Assembly: GCA_016234745.1 (NCBI GenBank)
Contig: JACRAR010000004.1
Coordinates: 17,381-81,380 of the forward strand
DNA length: 64,000 nucleotides
Reading direction: 5' to 3'
From: Betaproteobacteria bacterium
GTDB lineage: Bacteria; Pseudomonadota; Gammaproteobacteria; Burkholderiales; Rhodocyclaceae
The translations under genes were made by a program, and so were the position numbers. Position 1 is the first letter of the stretch. Every line of letters begins with the position of its first letter. Below the pieces are notes generated by a model. It ran no database searches. It was not told the origin of the DNA and saw nothing but the letters and a program-made list of their open reading frames with translations. This document shows positions 28,814 to 37,865 of this stretch, piece by piece.

Positions 28814-29596
28814 GTGAATAGGCTGGAAGAAGTGGAAATCGGGGAAGACCTGGCGGGGGCCTGGTTCGAGTGCAACCTTCTGCTGACTAGCTTCATGGAA
28901 GCGATTAGTTTCGTCACGCCGGAGTTGGAGCAATTCATGGTTCGCGCCGTAGCCGCCGAACTTCCCGGGCAGAGTGACTCCGAGCTCAGACAACGCTGCC
29001 TGGATTTCATCCGGGAAGAAGCAATGCATTCGAAAATGCACGGAAAACTCAACACCTCCCTTCTCAACCACCTCGGCAGGGTGCCCCCTGGCCTTGCCGC
29101 CATCGGGGCAGCCATGACATATGCACGAAAACATTTTGCATCATCGCGCTGCCTGGGCTTGTCGGCGGCAACCGAACACCTGACGGCTGCTGTGTCAGGT
29201 GCGTACTTGCTCCGTGAAAATGAGATCCATATACAGTCGCCTTTCGTCAAGACCTTGTTCAATCGACATGCCCACGAAGAGATCAGCCATCGCGCCGTCG
29301 TATTCGATTTGTGGCGCGTCCGATGGACGACCGCGCGAATGCAGCGGGCGTTGTCGCTTTTGTCTGTTGTTGTGTCTTTGCTTTTTTATCTTGCGCTGGC
29401 GGTTCCCTGGGTTTTGTATCGAAAGACCGGGAACAGCAAATTGAAGACTCTTGGTGCGATATGCCGCTGCGTGGATGCAGGCCGATTAGGAGAGTGGGTC
29501 ATTCGCTTGCCCACGATGTGTTTCCCCTTTATCCGTAGCGATTACCACCCGGATCACTCGATCTCGACTCGTGTGGGCTTATCCACAGATACGTGA
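28814..29596 (+). CDS. PF10118-type predicted metal-dependent hydrolase
   Basis: 260 residues from a GTG at 28814, two bases after the preceding stop. The helical protein carries a ferritin-like set of possible metal ligands: EAISFVTPELEQF, FIREEAMHSKMH, SAATEHLTA and NRHAHEEISHRAVVFD. This matches the uncharacterised PF10118 'metal-dependent hydrolase' family; a diiron site is an inference from the E/EExxH pattern. A C-terminal hydrophobic helix (LLSVVVSLLFYLALAVPWVL) suggests membrane attachment. The position in the YceI-ABC operon suggests a lipid substrate. Confidence 0.75.
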   Translation: MNRLEEVEIGEDLAGAWFECNLLLTSFMEAISFVTPELEQFMVRAVAAELPGQSDSELRQRCLDFIREEAMHSKMHGKLNTSLLNHLGRVPPGLAAIGAAMTYARKHFASSRCLGLSAATEHLTAAVSGAYLLRENEIHIQSPFVKTLFNRHAHEEISHRAVVFDLWRVRWTTARMQRALSLLSVVVSLLFYLALAVPWVLYRKTGNSKLKTLGAICRCVDAGRLGEWVIRLPTMCFPFIRSDYHPDHSISTRVGLSTDT

Positions 29597-29681
29597 GACC
29601 AATTCGTAAGCCGACTCACAATCACGGTCACCGGAAATCGCACGCGTTATAAGCTCAGATTCTATTGGGAAGGAATTTGGC

Positions 29682-30446
29682 ATGACATTCTGTAAATGCG
29701 TTCAGCTCGTGATAGGAGCCGCAGCTATCACGATGGTGCTTGGTTGCTCAAGTTTGCCTGGGGATATCCCCAAGGTCGATGCGAAATCGCTTACCGACAA
29801 GGACAGGAACGCGGCCGCCATGAAATCAAGCTACCTTGAGCTCGCACGGATCGGAGATGGAAAGGTTTTTGCGCTTGACCCCAAACTGTCTACGGTGCGA
29901 ATGTTCTCCTTTCGTGGTGGTCGTGCAGGGCGTCTAGGGCATAACCACGTCCTGTCTGCACCGGAATTCACCGGGTTCGCCTATCTACCCGGGAGTGTTT
30001 CCGCGGATGCAAAATTTGACTTGGAGTTTCGTCTCGATCAATTGGAAATCGACAATCCACAGTATCGGGAAGCGTTGGGCGGCACGTTTGCAGCGCCCTT
30101 GTCCAAGGCGGCTATCGAAGGGGTACGTGAGCATATGCTTGGCGAGGACAACCTACAGGCTGATCGCTTCCCATTCGTACGCATTCACTCGACCCAGATT
30201 ACCGGCGAATTGCCAAAGTTCGCTGCACAGATGCAAGTTGAAATGCACGGCCAGAAGCAATTGATGTGGGTGCCGCTAAGTGTTGAAGAATTGTCCGACC
30301 GCTTAGCCGTCAAAGGTGCCTTTGTGTTGCGACAAACCAGTTTTGGGGCCACGCCGTATTCCGTAGCAGGAGGCTTGCTTGCGGTCAAGGACGAGGTCAT
30401 TGTTGAATTCCATCTTGTCGGAGCTTTGCTCTTGGGGAGCAGATAG
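29682..30446 (+). CDS. YceI-like lipoprotein
   Basis: 254 residues with a signal peptide and lipobox (AAAITMVLGCSS), then a spacer of about 60 residues and a YceI-like barrel: FSFRGGRAGRLGHNHVLSA, LDQLEIDNPQYREAL, and VLRQTSFGATPYSVAGG. The GHNHVL motif is typical of the YceI subgroup with a His-rich entrance. It is 85 bp after the PF10118 gene, probably the last gene of the same transcription unit. Membrane tethering contrasts with the soluble YceI encoded first. Confidence 0.8.
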   Translation: MTFCKCVQLVIGAAAITMVLGCSSLPGDIPKVDAKSLTDKDRNAAAMKSSYLELARIGDGKVFALDPKLSTVRMFSFRGGRAGRLGHNHVLSAPEFTGFAYLPGSVSADAKFDLEFRLDQLEIDNPQYREALGGTFAAPLSKAAIEGVREHMLGEDNLQADRFPFVRIHSTQITGELPKFAAQMQVEMHGQKQLMWVPLSVEELSDRLAVKGAFVLRQTSFGATPYSVAGGLLAVKDEVIVEFHLVGALLLGSR

Positions 30447-30567
30447 CGCAGGCCCTTTGCCCCAATGAGACAGCTCCCGCTGCCTAGCTTATATAACCTT
30501 ACAATCTATGTTGATACTATAATCGGTCCTGCATAGAGGATCATTCATTCACTGGATCGATTTTGCC

Positions 30568-31506
30568 ATGGCACTTAACCTTTACTGGATTCAGGCCGGT
30601 GGCTGTGGCGGTGACACGATGTCATTCCTCAGCACGGAACGACCGGATGTCGCAGCATTGATGCAGGCTATCGGTGTCAATCTTCTCTGGCATCCTTCGC
30701 TGTCAAATATTTCGGCGCCCGAGCAGAAGCAACTTCTGGACTCCATGGCAGAAGGAACGACCCCACTGGATGTTTTGGTTGTAGAAGGCTCCATGGTGCG
30801 AGGACCCGCCGGCACGGGGATGTTTGATGCGCGTGGCGGTCGTCCGCGCAAGGATCTGGTAGTGGCTCTGGCACGGCGCGCACACTACGTCATTGCACTA
30901 GGAACTTGCGCCAGCTTTGGCGGCATGGGCGTCGGGGGCGAGATCGACGCCACCGGGCTGCAATTCACGCGAGACAAACGTGGCGGCCTGCTGGGAGCGG
31001 ATTTTTGCGCCGGCTCAGGCTTGCCGGTTCTCAACCTGGCTGGCTGCCCCTGCCACCATGATGTTCTGGGTGGCACACTGATGGCATTGCTGGCCGGCGC
31101 GGAACTGGCGCTCGACGAGTTTCAGCGACCGCTCGACTGGTACGGCACTATGGTACACCAGGGTTGCACGCGCAACGAATATCATGAATACCGCGTCGAA
31201 GAAGAAACCTTCGGCGAGAAAGGCTGCTTGTTCTTCCACATGGGTTGCCAAGGGCCGCTGACCGGCGGGACTTGCAACAAGGCGCTGTGGAACCAGCGTT
31301 CTTCGAAGACTCGTGTCGGCGTTCCCTGCTTTGGCTGCACTAACCCTGAGTTCCCCGCCGATCAGCCGTTTTTTTCAACCCGAAATATCGAGGGCATCCC
31401 GCTTGCACTGCCCAAGGGCGTCAGGCGCGCCCATTACATGGCATACAAGGACATGGCGGCAGCGGCGGCGCCCGAGCGCCTCAAGATGCGCAGCACGGAC
31501 GTCTGA
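30568..31506 (+). CDS. [NiFe] hydrogenase small subunit, H2-sensor type
   Basis: 312 residues, no Tat signal peptide and no membrane tail, hence cytoplasmic, as in HupU/HoxB sensors. Cluster ligands can be followed: proximal C13, then D16 in GGCGGDTMSFL where most homologs have Cys, C114 (GTCASFG) and C160 (LAGCPC); distal H197, C200, C220 and C227; medial C236, C254 and C257. Three-Cys-one-Asp proximal clusters are known from actinobacterial-type group 1h hydrogenases and FrhG. A perfect -10 TATAAT stands at 30518-30523 without a clear -35. The gene is directly followed by the large subunit. Confidence 0.88.
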   Translation: MALNLYWIQAGGCGGDTMSFLSTERPDVAALMQAIGVNLLWHPSLSNISAPEQKQLLDSMAEGTTPLDVLVVEGSMVRGPAGTGMFDARGGRPRKDLVVALARRAHYVIALGTCASFGGMGVGGEIDATGLQFTRDKRGGLLGADFCAGSGLPVLNLAGCPCHHDVLGGTLMALLAGAELALDEFQRPLDWYGTMVHQGCTRNEYHEYRVEEETFGEKGCLFFHMGCQGPLTGGTCNKALWNQRSSKTRVGVPCFGCTNPEFPADQPFFSTRNIEGIPLALPKGVRRAHYMAYKDMAAAAAPERLKMRSTDV

Positions 31507-31514
31507 ACGCACCC

Positions 31515-33020
31515 ATGAGCACACGCATCATCCGGGACATTCCATTCAACCGCGTCGAGGGCGACCTTGAGGTAAGCATCGAATACAGCGACGGCCGGGT
31601 TTCCGACGCCTGGAGCGCCGGCACGCTCTACCGCGGCTTCGAGAACCTGATGAAAGGCCGCGGCGCTCTTGACGGACTGGTGATGACACCGCGCATCTGC
31701 GGCATCTGTTCCACCACCCATCTTTCTGCTGCCGCCCGCGCACTTGACGCCATTGCGGGATTGACGTTGCCGGACAATGCCGTGCGCGTGCGCAATGTGG
31801 CGCTGATGACCGAACATGTGCAAAGTGACGTGCGCCACGCCGTGTTGATGTACATGGCGGACTTTGCACATCCGGCGCATTCCTCCCACCCGCTCTACGC
31901 TGAGGCGCTGCGTCGGTATGCACCGGCAGCTGGCAGTTCCGTCATCGACGTGGTCCGCGAAACCAAGCGCGTGCTGGAAGTGATCGCCATACTGGGCGGC
32001 CAGTGGCCGCATTCCTCTTTCATGGTGCCCGGCGGTATCGCCTTCGCGCCGTCGCAGGCCGATGTCGTGCAATGCCAGCAAATTGTCGGCGCTTATCGCA
32101 GCTGGTATGAACGTCGCGTGCTTGGCTGTCCGATTGAACGCTGGCGCGAGGTCGACAGTCGCGCTGCCCTTGATGCCTGGCTTGCCGAGAACCCCGCGCA
32201 CCGCGACAGCGAGGTGGGCTTCCTGCTGCGTTTCGGGCGTGAAGCAGGACTTGACGCCATCGGCGCCGGACTCAATGCCTTCCTCTCCTATGGTTCGCTT
32301 GACTTGCCCGGGGAGACCGCCGTTCTGGCCCCCACCCGGCAATTGGTCGCGGCCGGGTTTGCACGTGGCACAGCGGTTGCCGACTTTGACACCGCGCACA
32401 TCAGCGAGGACGTTTCCCATTCCTGGTATCGGGATCGCGGCACACTGCATCCCGCCGTCGGCGAAACCGAGCCGTACGCCTCGGGGCAACAGGGGCAGGC
32501 CTACTCCTGGGTCAAGGCACCTCGCTACGACGGGCATGCCGTGGAGACCGGCCCTCTGGCAGAAGGCGTCATCAATGGCCAGGCATTGTTCGTCGATATC
32601 GTCGGCGCTGGCCAGGTTAGTGCGCTCACGCGCCAGCTCGCCCGCCTGACGCGCCCGACAACGCTGCTGCCGGCTATGCAAACCTGGTTGCAGGAACTGC
32701 TTGCCGCCCATGGTGCACCCATCATCGCCGGCGACGGCAATGTACCTGACGGCGAAGGTGCCGGCCTGGTGCAAGCCACACGCGGCGCCCTCGGCCATTG
32801 GGTACGCATCGAGAACGGCCGCATCGCCCGCTACCAGGTCATCACACCAACAGCCTGGAACGGGTCGCCACGCGACGCCAGGGGCCTGCGTGGTGCCTGG
32901 GAACAGGCCGTGATCGGCACACCCGTCGCCGATCCCGACAATCCCATCGAGGCCGGGCACGTGATCCGTTCCTTCGATCCCTGCCTTGTCTGCGCTGTGC
33001 ATAGCGTGCGTCGCCGCTGA
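31515..33020 (+). CDS. [NiFe] hydrogenase large subunit, H2-sensor type
   Basis: 501 residues carrying the Ni-Fe site. The N-terminal ligand motif RICGIC (C62, C65) and the C-terminal DPCLVCAVH (C490, C493, H496) are both intact. Only SVRRR follows the last His; catalytic enzymes usually have a cleavable tail of about 15 residues, while regulatory HupV/HoxC subunits end near the His. Sensor rather than energy-conserving function is also indicated by the kinase genes in the same operon. Group 2 (sensory) assignment is likely; a tree is needed for the subgroup. Confidence 0.88.
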   Translation: MSTRIIRDIPFNRVEGDLEVSIEYSDGRVSDAWSAGTLYRGFENLMKGRGALDGLVMTPRICGICSTTHLSAAARALDAIAGLTLPDNAVRVRNVALMTEHVQSDVRHAVLMYMADFAHPAHSSHPLYAEALRRYAPAAGSSVIDVVRETKRVLEVIAILGGQWPHSSFMVPGGIAFAPSQADVVQCQQIVGAYRSWYERRVLGCPIERWREVDSRAALDAWLAENPAHRDSEVGFLLRFGREAGLDAIGAGLNAFLSYGSLDLPGETAVLAPTRQLVAAGFARGTAVADFDTAHISEDVSHSWYRDRGTLHPAVGETEPYASGQQGQAYSWVKAPRYDGHAVETGPLAEGVINGQALFVDIVGAGQVSALTRQLARLTRPTTLLPAMQTWLQELLAAHGAPIIAGDGNVPDGEGAGLVQATRGALGHWVRIENGRIARYQVITPTAWNGSPRDARGLRGAWEQAVIGTPVADPDNPIEAGHVIRSFDPCLVCAVHSVRRR

Positions 33021-33032
33021 GAGGGATTCGAG

Positions 33033-33476
33033 ATGGCCGCGCGCATTATCTGCGTGGGTAACCGCTATGCGGGCAACGACGACTTTGGTCCGCGCGTGTA
33101 TGACTGCCTGGCAGCCCAATCACTGCCGGCGGATGTCGATGTCGTCGATGGCGGACTCGCCGGCCTCGACTTGCTGCGGCATCTTGAAGACGGTCGCCGC
33201 GTGGTATTCGTCGACGCGGTAGCGGGTTTCGCCGACTCGGACGGGATCATCCTGCTTTCCGCCGCCGAGATCGCCAGCCAATGCGTCGGCGGTTTCGATC
33301 ACGCAGCCGGTTTGCCTTACCTGCTGAAAATCATGCCGGCCATACTGGAGTGTCCGCCGCCCCGGGTCACGGTCATCGGCCACGAGGGCGTCGCCAGCGT
33401 GCAAACAGTGAGCGCAGCGGCACAGCTTGCGCTGAATCTTGCCATGGAGGATGCCGAGGATGCATGCAGTGCCTGA
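33033..33476 (+). CDS. Hydrogenase maturation endopeptidase (HyaD/HycI family)
   Basis: 147 residues with the family motifs ICVGNRYAGNDDFGPRV (metal-binding acidic residue in the first loop), DVVDGGLAGLDLL and VVFVDAV, followed by VIGHEGVAS. These proteases clip the C-terminal tail of the large subunit after Ni insertion. GAGAGGGA lies six bases before the ATG. Its presence beside a large subunit with only a five-residue tail is odd, because sensor hydrogenases of the HupUV type normally need no processing. The kinase gene starts within its last codons. Confidence 0.85.
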   Translation: MAARIICVGNRYAGNDDFGPRVYDCLAAQSLPADVDVVDGGLAGLDLLRHLEDGRRVVFVDAVAGFADSDGIILLSAAEIASQCVGGFDHAAGLPYLLKIMPAILECPPPRVTVIGHEGVASVQTVSAAAQLALNLAMEDAEDACSA

Positions 33477-36400
33477 TCTCTTCAGCAAACGCCGGCTGCA
33501 ACTCGAGGAGGTACTGGCCGAAAACGACCTGCTGCGGCAGGAATTGCGCACTACGCACGAGGCGGCGAAAATCACTGCGGAACTGGTCGTGCAGCAGTTC
33601 GAGAAAAGCGATGCACTGCTTGAGCGCCTCCAGCAATCCAACGTCATCACCAAGACGACACTCAGGGAAATCCAGGGGATCATGGACAATGCCTCGGTCG
33701 GCATTGCGTTTACCCGTGATCAGGGCATTTCCCGTTACAACAACAGCTTTGGCAGGATGTTCGGTTTCCCCGGCGATACCGGCATCGGCCAGCGGCCGCG
33801 CGTGACTTTTGTCTCCGAAGAGCACTACGCCGAGGTGGTGCGCCGGGCCAAGCCCTTGTTGATGCAGAACCAGCCTTTCGAGCATGAGATGTTCATGCGG
33901 CGCCAGGATGGCAGCCATTTCTGGTGCAACCTGAAAGCCTTCATCGCGGATCCGATGGATCCGGCAGCCGGCATTATCTGGATTACCGAAGACCGTTCGA
34001 CCTTCAAGGCGGCCGAAGAGGAAATCGAAAAGTCGCGTCAGATCGCCGAGACTGCACTGCGCGAAATTCAGGGCATCATGAACAATGCATCGGTGGGCAT
34101 AGTGTTCACCCGTGAGCGAAAGATTTACCGATACAACAACAGTTTCGGCAGCATGTTCGGCTTCACCGGCGATTCCGGCATCGGCCTGCTGGGGCGGACA
34201 ATATATGATTCTGACGAGGAGTATGCCGAGGTAGGGCGCTTGGCGGGGCCTCTGCTGTCGCAAAACCTGCCTTTCGAGCGCGATATGTTTGTGCGGCGCC
34301 AGGACGGCAGCAAATTCTGGTGCAACCTGAAAGCCTTCGTCGCGGATCCGAGGGACCCGTCCGCTGGCACCATCTGGATCACCGAGGATCGCTCGGCATT
34401 CAAGGCGGCTGAAGAGGAAATCAAGGAAGCCCGCCGCATCGCCGAAGTCGCCAACGCCGCCAAGAGCGAGTTTCTCGCCAACATGAGCCATGAAATCCGC
34501 ACGCCGATGAACGCGATCATCGGCATGACGCACCTGGCGCTGCAAACCGGACTGGATGCCCGGCAGCGCAACTATCTGGAGAAGGTCGATAGCGCGGCCA
34601 AGGGACTGCTCGGAATCATCAACGACATCCTCGACTTTTCGAAAATCGAAGCCGGCAAGATGAGCTACGAGCAGATCGATTTTCATCTCGACGATGTCAT
34701 GGACGGGATGGCTGACCTGGCGGTGATCAAGGCTCAGGAAAAAGACCTGGAGTTGCTCTTCAACGTCGGTGCCGATGTGCCGCTGGCGCTGGTAGGCGAT
34801 CCGCTGCGCCTGCGGCAGGTGCTGACCAATCTGGTCGGCAATGCCATCAAGTTCACCGAGGAGGGCGAGGTCACCGTCATGGTCAGTTGCATCGCCAGGG
34901 AAGCGGACGGCGCGTGGCTGCGCTTTGCTGTATCCGATACCGGTGTGGGCCTGACCGAGGAGCAGCGCGGACGCCTGTTCCAGGCATTCTCACAGGCGGA
35001 CAGTTCGACGACGCGCAATTACGGTGGTACAGGACTGGGACTGACCATCAGCAAGCGCCTGGTCGAGATGATGAATGGCGAGATCGACGTGGAAAGCGAA
35101 CCGGGTGTCGGCAGCACGTTCTTTTTCACGGCCAGGTTTGGACTGCATGCCGAGCAAAGGCCGTTGCATGAAATCGCCAACCACCTGCCAGGGCTGCGCG
35201 TCCTGGTGGTGGACGACAACGCCAGCGCCCGCGATATTTTTATCGCCATGCTGAGTTCGCTGCGCTTCGAAGCCACTGCTGTCAGGAGCGGCAGCGAGGC
35301 ACTGAAGGAACTGGATCAGGCGCAGCGCGAGGACAGGCCTTACGGGCTGGTGTTGATGGATTGGCAAATGCCGCACATGGACGGCGTCGAGACGATCAAG
35401 CGGATTCGCGCCGATCAGGAACTGGTCACGGCGCCCGTGTGCATGATGGCAACCGCCTACAGTCGCGAAGAACTGCTCAAACAGGTGGAAGAAGCGCGGA
35501 TAAGCATCGATGGTCTGCTCATCAAGCCGGTCAGCCCATCGACGCTGTGCGACAGCATCATGGCAGTGTTCGGCAAGGATATCGGGCGGCAATTGCGGCA
35601 GCAACAACGCCATGCCGGATACCGCGAGGCGGAAAACGCCCTGCGCGGCGCCTACCTGCTGCTCGTTGAGGACAATGACATGAATCGCGAGCTGGCCACG
35701 GAACTGCTGGGGAACGCGGGCATTCGCGTCGACGTGGCCGGCAACGGCAAGGAGGCGCTGGAGAAAATATCCCGGACTGACTACGATGGGGTATTGATGG
35801 ACTGCCAGATGCCGGTGATGGATGGTTTCGAGGCAACGCGCAAGATCCGCGCCGAGGCGCGCTTCAATGCGCTGCCGGTGATCGCCATGACCGCCAATGC
35901 GATGGCGGGAGACCGGGAAAAATGTATCGAGTCCGGGATGAACGACCACATCGCCAAGCCGATCGACATCGGCCAGCTGTTCGCGACGCTTGCGCGCTGG
36001 GTAAAACCCAATGCTCCTCTGGCCGAAACTGTCGGGGAGAGCAAAACAGCGCAGGTAGCGGAAGTTCCGCGAGTGGCGGGATTGGATACGGCAGAGGCAC
36101 TGGCCCGGGTTGGTGGGAATGCAGGACTGCTGCGCAAGATGCTGTCCATGTTTCGTGAGAGCCAAGCCAACGTGATTATTGAGATTCGCAATGCCTGCGC
36201 AGCTGGCGAGCGCAAAACCGCGGAGCGGCTTGCCCATACGCTCAAGGGACTGGCAGGCAACATCGGCGCAACCGAGCTGTTCGAGGCTTCCCGGCAGCTC
36301 GAATTTGCTCTGCAGCCGGAACGGGGTGAAATACCGCAGGACCTCATGGCTAGGGTTGAAAACCTGCTGGTCAGCCTGTTCTCCGCAATCGACCGCGTCA

Positions 36401-36672
36401 TGCAGGCTAAGGGGACTGAAGATGCATCCAAGTCGAACACGCCCCCCGATGTTGCCGCCTTGACGCCGCTTTTGCGTGGTTTGGCCCGGCTGCTGGCCGA
36501 TGACGACGGTGAGGCAACGACGCGGATCGAGCCGCTGGCAGCGCTGCTCAAGGACAGTACCTTGGCAGACGATTACCGCTGCCTGGACAAATTGATCGAG
36601 AACTTTGCATTCGCCGAGGCGCTTGCGTTGTTACGCCGCATTGCAGCGAAGCTGAGTATTCAACTAGACTGA
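33463..36672 (+). CDS. PAS-PAS hybrid histidine kinase with two receivers and HPt
   Basis: 1069 residues, no membrane segment. Coiled coil (about 10-65), two near-identical PAS modules (about 68-185 and 199-316), DHp with phospho-His H334 ([12 protein letters not shown]), HATPase ([23 protein letters not shown]), receiver 1 ([18 protein letters not shown]), receiver 2 ([18 protein letters not shown]) and an HPt with [13 protein letters not shown] BarA/ArcB-like phosphorelay in one chain. The ATG at 33463 with GGAGG upstream overlaps the protease gene. In HoxJ/HupT the PAS domain contacts the sensor hydrogenase, so the PAS pair here is the likely docking site. Confidence 0.92.
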   Translation, partial: HAVPDLFSKRRLQLEEVLAENDLLRQELRTTHEAAKITAELVVQQFEKSDALLERLQQSNVITKTTLREIQGIMDNASVGIAFTRDQGISRYNNSFGRMFGFPGDTGIGQRPRVTFVSEEHYAEVVRRAKPLLMQNQPFEHEMFMRRQDGSHFWCNLKAFIADPMDPAAGIIWITEDRSTFKAAEEEIEKSRQIAETALREIQGIMNNASVGIVFTRERKIYRYNNSFGSMFGFTGDSGIGLLGRTIYDSDEEYAEVGRLAGPLLSQNLPFERDMFVRRQDGSKFWCNLKAFVADPRDPSAGTIWITEDRSAFKAAEEEIKEARRIAEVANAAKSEFLANMSHEIRTPMNAIIGMTHLALQTGLDARQRNYLEKVDSAAKGLLGIINDILDFSKIEAGKMSYEQIDFHLDDVMDGMADLAVIKAQEKDLELLFNVGADVPLALVGDPLRLRQVLTNLVGNAIKFTEEGEVTVMVSCIAREADGAWLRFAVSDTGVGLTEEQRGRLFQAFSQADSSTTRNYGGTGLGLTISKRLVEMMNGEIDVESEPGVGSTFFFTARFGLHAEQRPLHEIANHLPGLRVLVVDDNASARDIFIAMLSSLRFEATAVRSGSEALKELDQAQREDRPYGLVLMDWQMPHMDGVETIKRIRADQELVTAPVCMMATAYSREELLKQVEEARISIDGLLIKPVSPSTLCDSIMAVFGKDIGRQLRQQQRHAGYREAENALRGAYLLLVEDNDMNRELATELLGNAGIRVDVAGNGKEALEKISRTDYDGVLMDCQMPVMDGFEATRKIRAEARFNALPVIAMTANAMAGDREKCIESGMNDHIAKPIDIGQLFATLARWVKPNAPLAETVGESKTAQVAEVPRVAGLDTAEALARVGGNAGLLRKMLSMFRESQANVIIEIRNACAAGERKTAERLAHTLKGLAGNIGATELFEASRQLEFALQPERGEIPQDLMARVENLLVSLFSAIDRVMQAKGTEDASKSNTPPDVAALTPLLRGLARLLADDDGEATTRIEPLAALLKDSTLADDYRCLDKLIENFAFAEALALLRRIAAKLSIQLD

Positions 36673-36689
36673 CGAGAAAGGATGCGCTT

Positions 36690-37844
36690 ATGAAAGAGGC
36701 GCCCGAATTTCCAGGCAGGGCGACCATATTGGTCGTGGATGATGCGCCTGCCAATCTCACTTTGATGAACAAGCTGCTGGAACCCCATTACAAAGTGAAG
36801 GTGGCCACCAATGGTGAAAATGCGCTCCGGATAGCCGCTGCCGATCCGCCACCGGATTTGATCCTGCTCGATGTCGTAATGCCGGAAATGGACGGTTATG
36901 AAGTCTGCCGGCGCATCATGGCCGATGACCGGACGCGCCAGATTCCGGTGATTTTCCTGACCGCCAAGGCGGAACTGGAAGACGAGAGAAAAGGCCTGGA
37001 ACTGGGCGCCGTCGATTACATCACCAAGCCCATCAGTCCACCTATCGTCATGGCACGCGTCAAGACCCATCTGGGGCAGAAGAAGCTGGCGGATTTCCTG
37101 CGCGACAACAACGATTTTCTTGAACAGGAAGTGGCCAAACGCACCCGCGAAGTGATGGCGAACCAGGACGTGACCATCCTTGCCATGGCCTTTCTGGCCG
37201 AGACACGCGATTCGGACACGGGCGGCCATATCCGCCGCACGCAATACTACGTCAAGGCACTCGCCTTGAAATTGCGCCACCATCCCCGCTTTTGCGACTT
37301 CCTGACCGATGCCAACATCGATATGCTGTTCAAGACTTCGCCGCTCCATGACATAGGCAAGGTGGGCATACCCGACCGCATCCTGCAAAATACCGGGCGC
37401 TTCGAGCCGCATGAACTTGAGATCATGAAGTCGCATACCACGCTGGGGCGGGATGCCATCGAATACGCCCAGAATGCGCTGGGGACCAATGCGGATTTTC
37501 TCGTTTTTGCCAAACCCATCGCCTATTCCCACCAGGAAAAATGGGATGGCTCAGGCTATCCGCAAGGGCTCGCCGGCGACGACATACCGATTGCAGCGCG
37601 CCTGATGGCGGTGGCAGATGTATACGATGCATTGATCAGTCGGCGTGTCTATAAAGAAGGCATGCCTCACGAGAAGGCGGTAAAAATATTGATCGATGGC
37701 CGCGGTTCGCATTTCGATCCCGACATGATCGATGCGTTTGTCGAGATTCAGGAAGAGTTCCGCGCGATCGCCCAACGCTTTGCCGATTCCGATGCGGACA
37801 TCAGCAAGAAGAAGGAATATCAGGAGAAGGCCGGCACGGTCTGA
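36690..37844 (+). CDS. Response regulator with HD-GYP c-di-GMP phosphodiesterase domain
   Basis: 384 residues. Receiver domain with phospho-acceptor D61 (LILLDVVMPEMDGY) and the conserved Thr/Lys (FLTAKAE, ITKPIS). The HD-GYP domain starts near residue 160: metal-binding HD in SPLHDIGKVGIPD (H220, D221), then SHTTLG, and HQEKWDGSGYPQGL with GYP at 289-291. All signature residues are intact, so degradation of c-di-GMP is expected. AAAGGA precedes the ATG 17 bp after the hybrid kinase; it is the probable output of that phosphorelay. Confidence 0.92.
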   Translation: MKEAPEFPGRATILVVDDAPANLTLMNKLLEPHYKVKVATNGENALRIAAADPPPDLILLDVVMPEMDGYEVCRRIMADDRTRQIPVIFLTAKAELEDERKGLELGAVDYITKPISPPIVMARVKTHLGQKKLADFLRDNNDFLEQEVAKRTREVMANQDVTILAMAFLAETRDSDTGGHIRRTQYYVKALALKLRHHPRFCDFLTDANIDMLFKTSPLHDIGKVGIPDRILQNTGRFEPHELEIMKSHTTLGRDAIEYAQNALGTNADFLVFAKPIAYSHQEKWDGSGYPQGLAGDDIPIAARLMAVADVYDALISRRVYKEGMPHEKAVKILIDGRGSHFDPDMIDAFVEIQEEFRAIAQRFADSDADISKKKEYQEKAGTV

Positions 37845-37865
37845 CCGGGCGCGGAAGGACAGGTG

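Noticed and set aside
31434..33119. 561-codon open frame on the minus strand across the hydrogenase large subunit
   Set aside because: Shadow of the GC-rich large subunit gene; no recognisable domain, while the plus strand has both NiFe ligand motifs.
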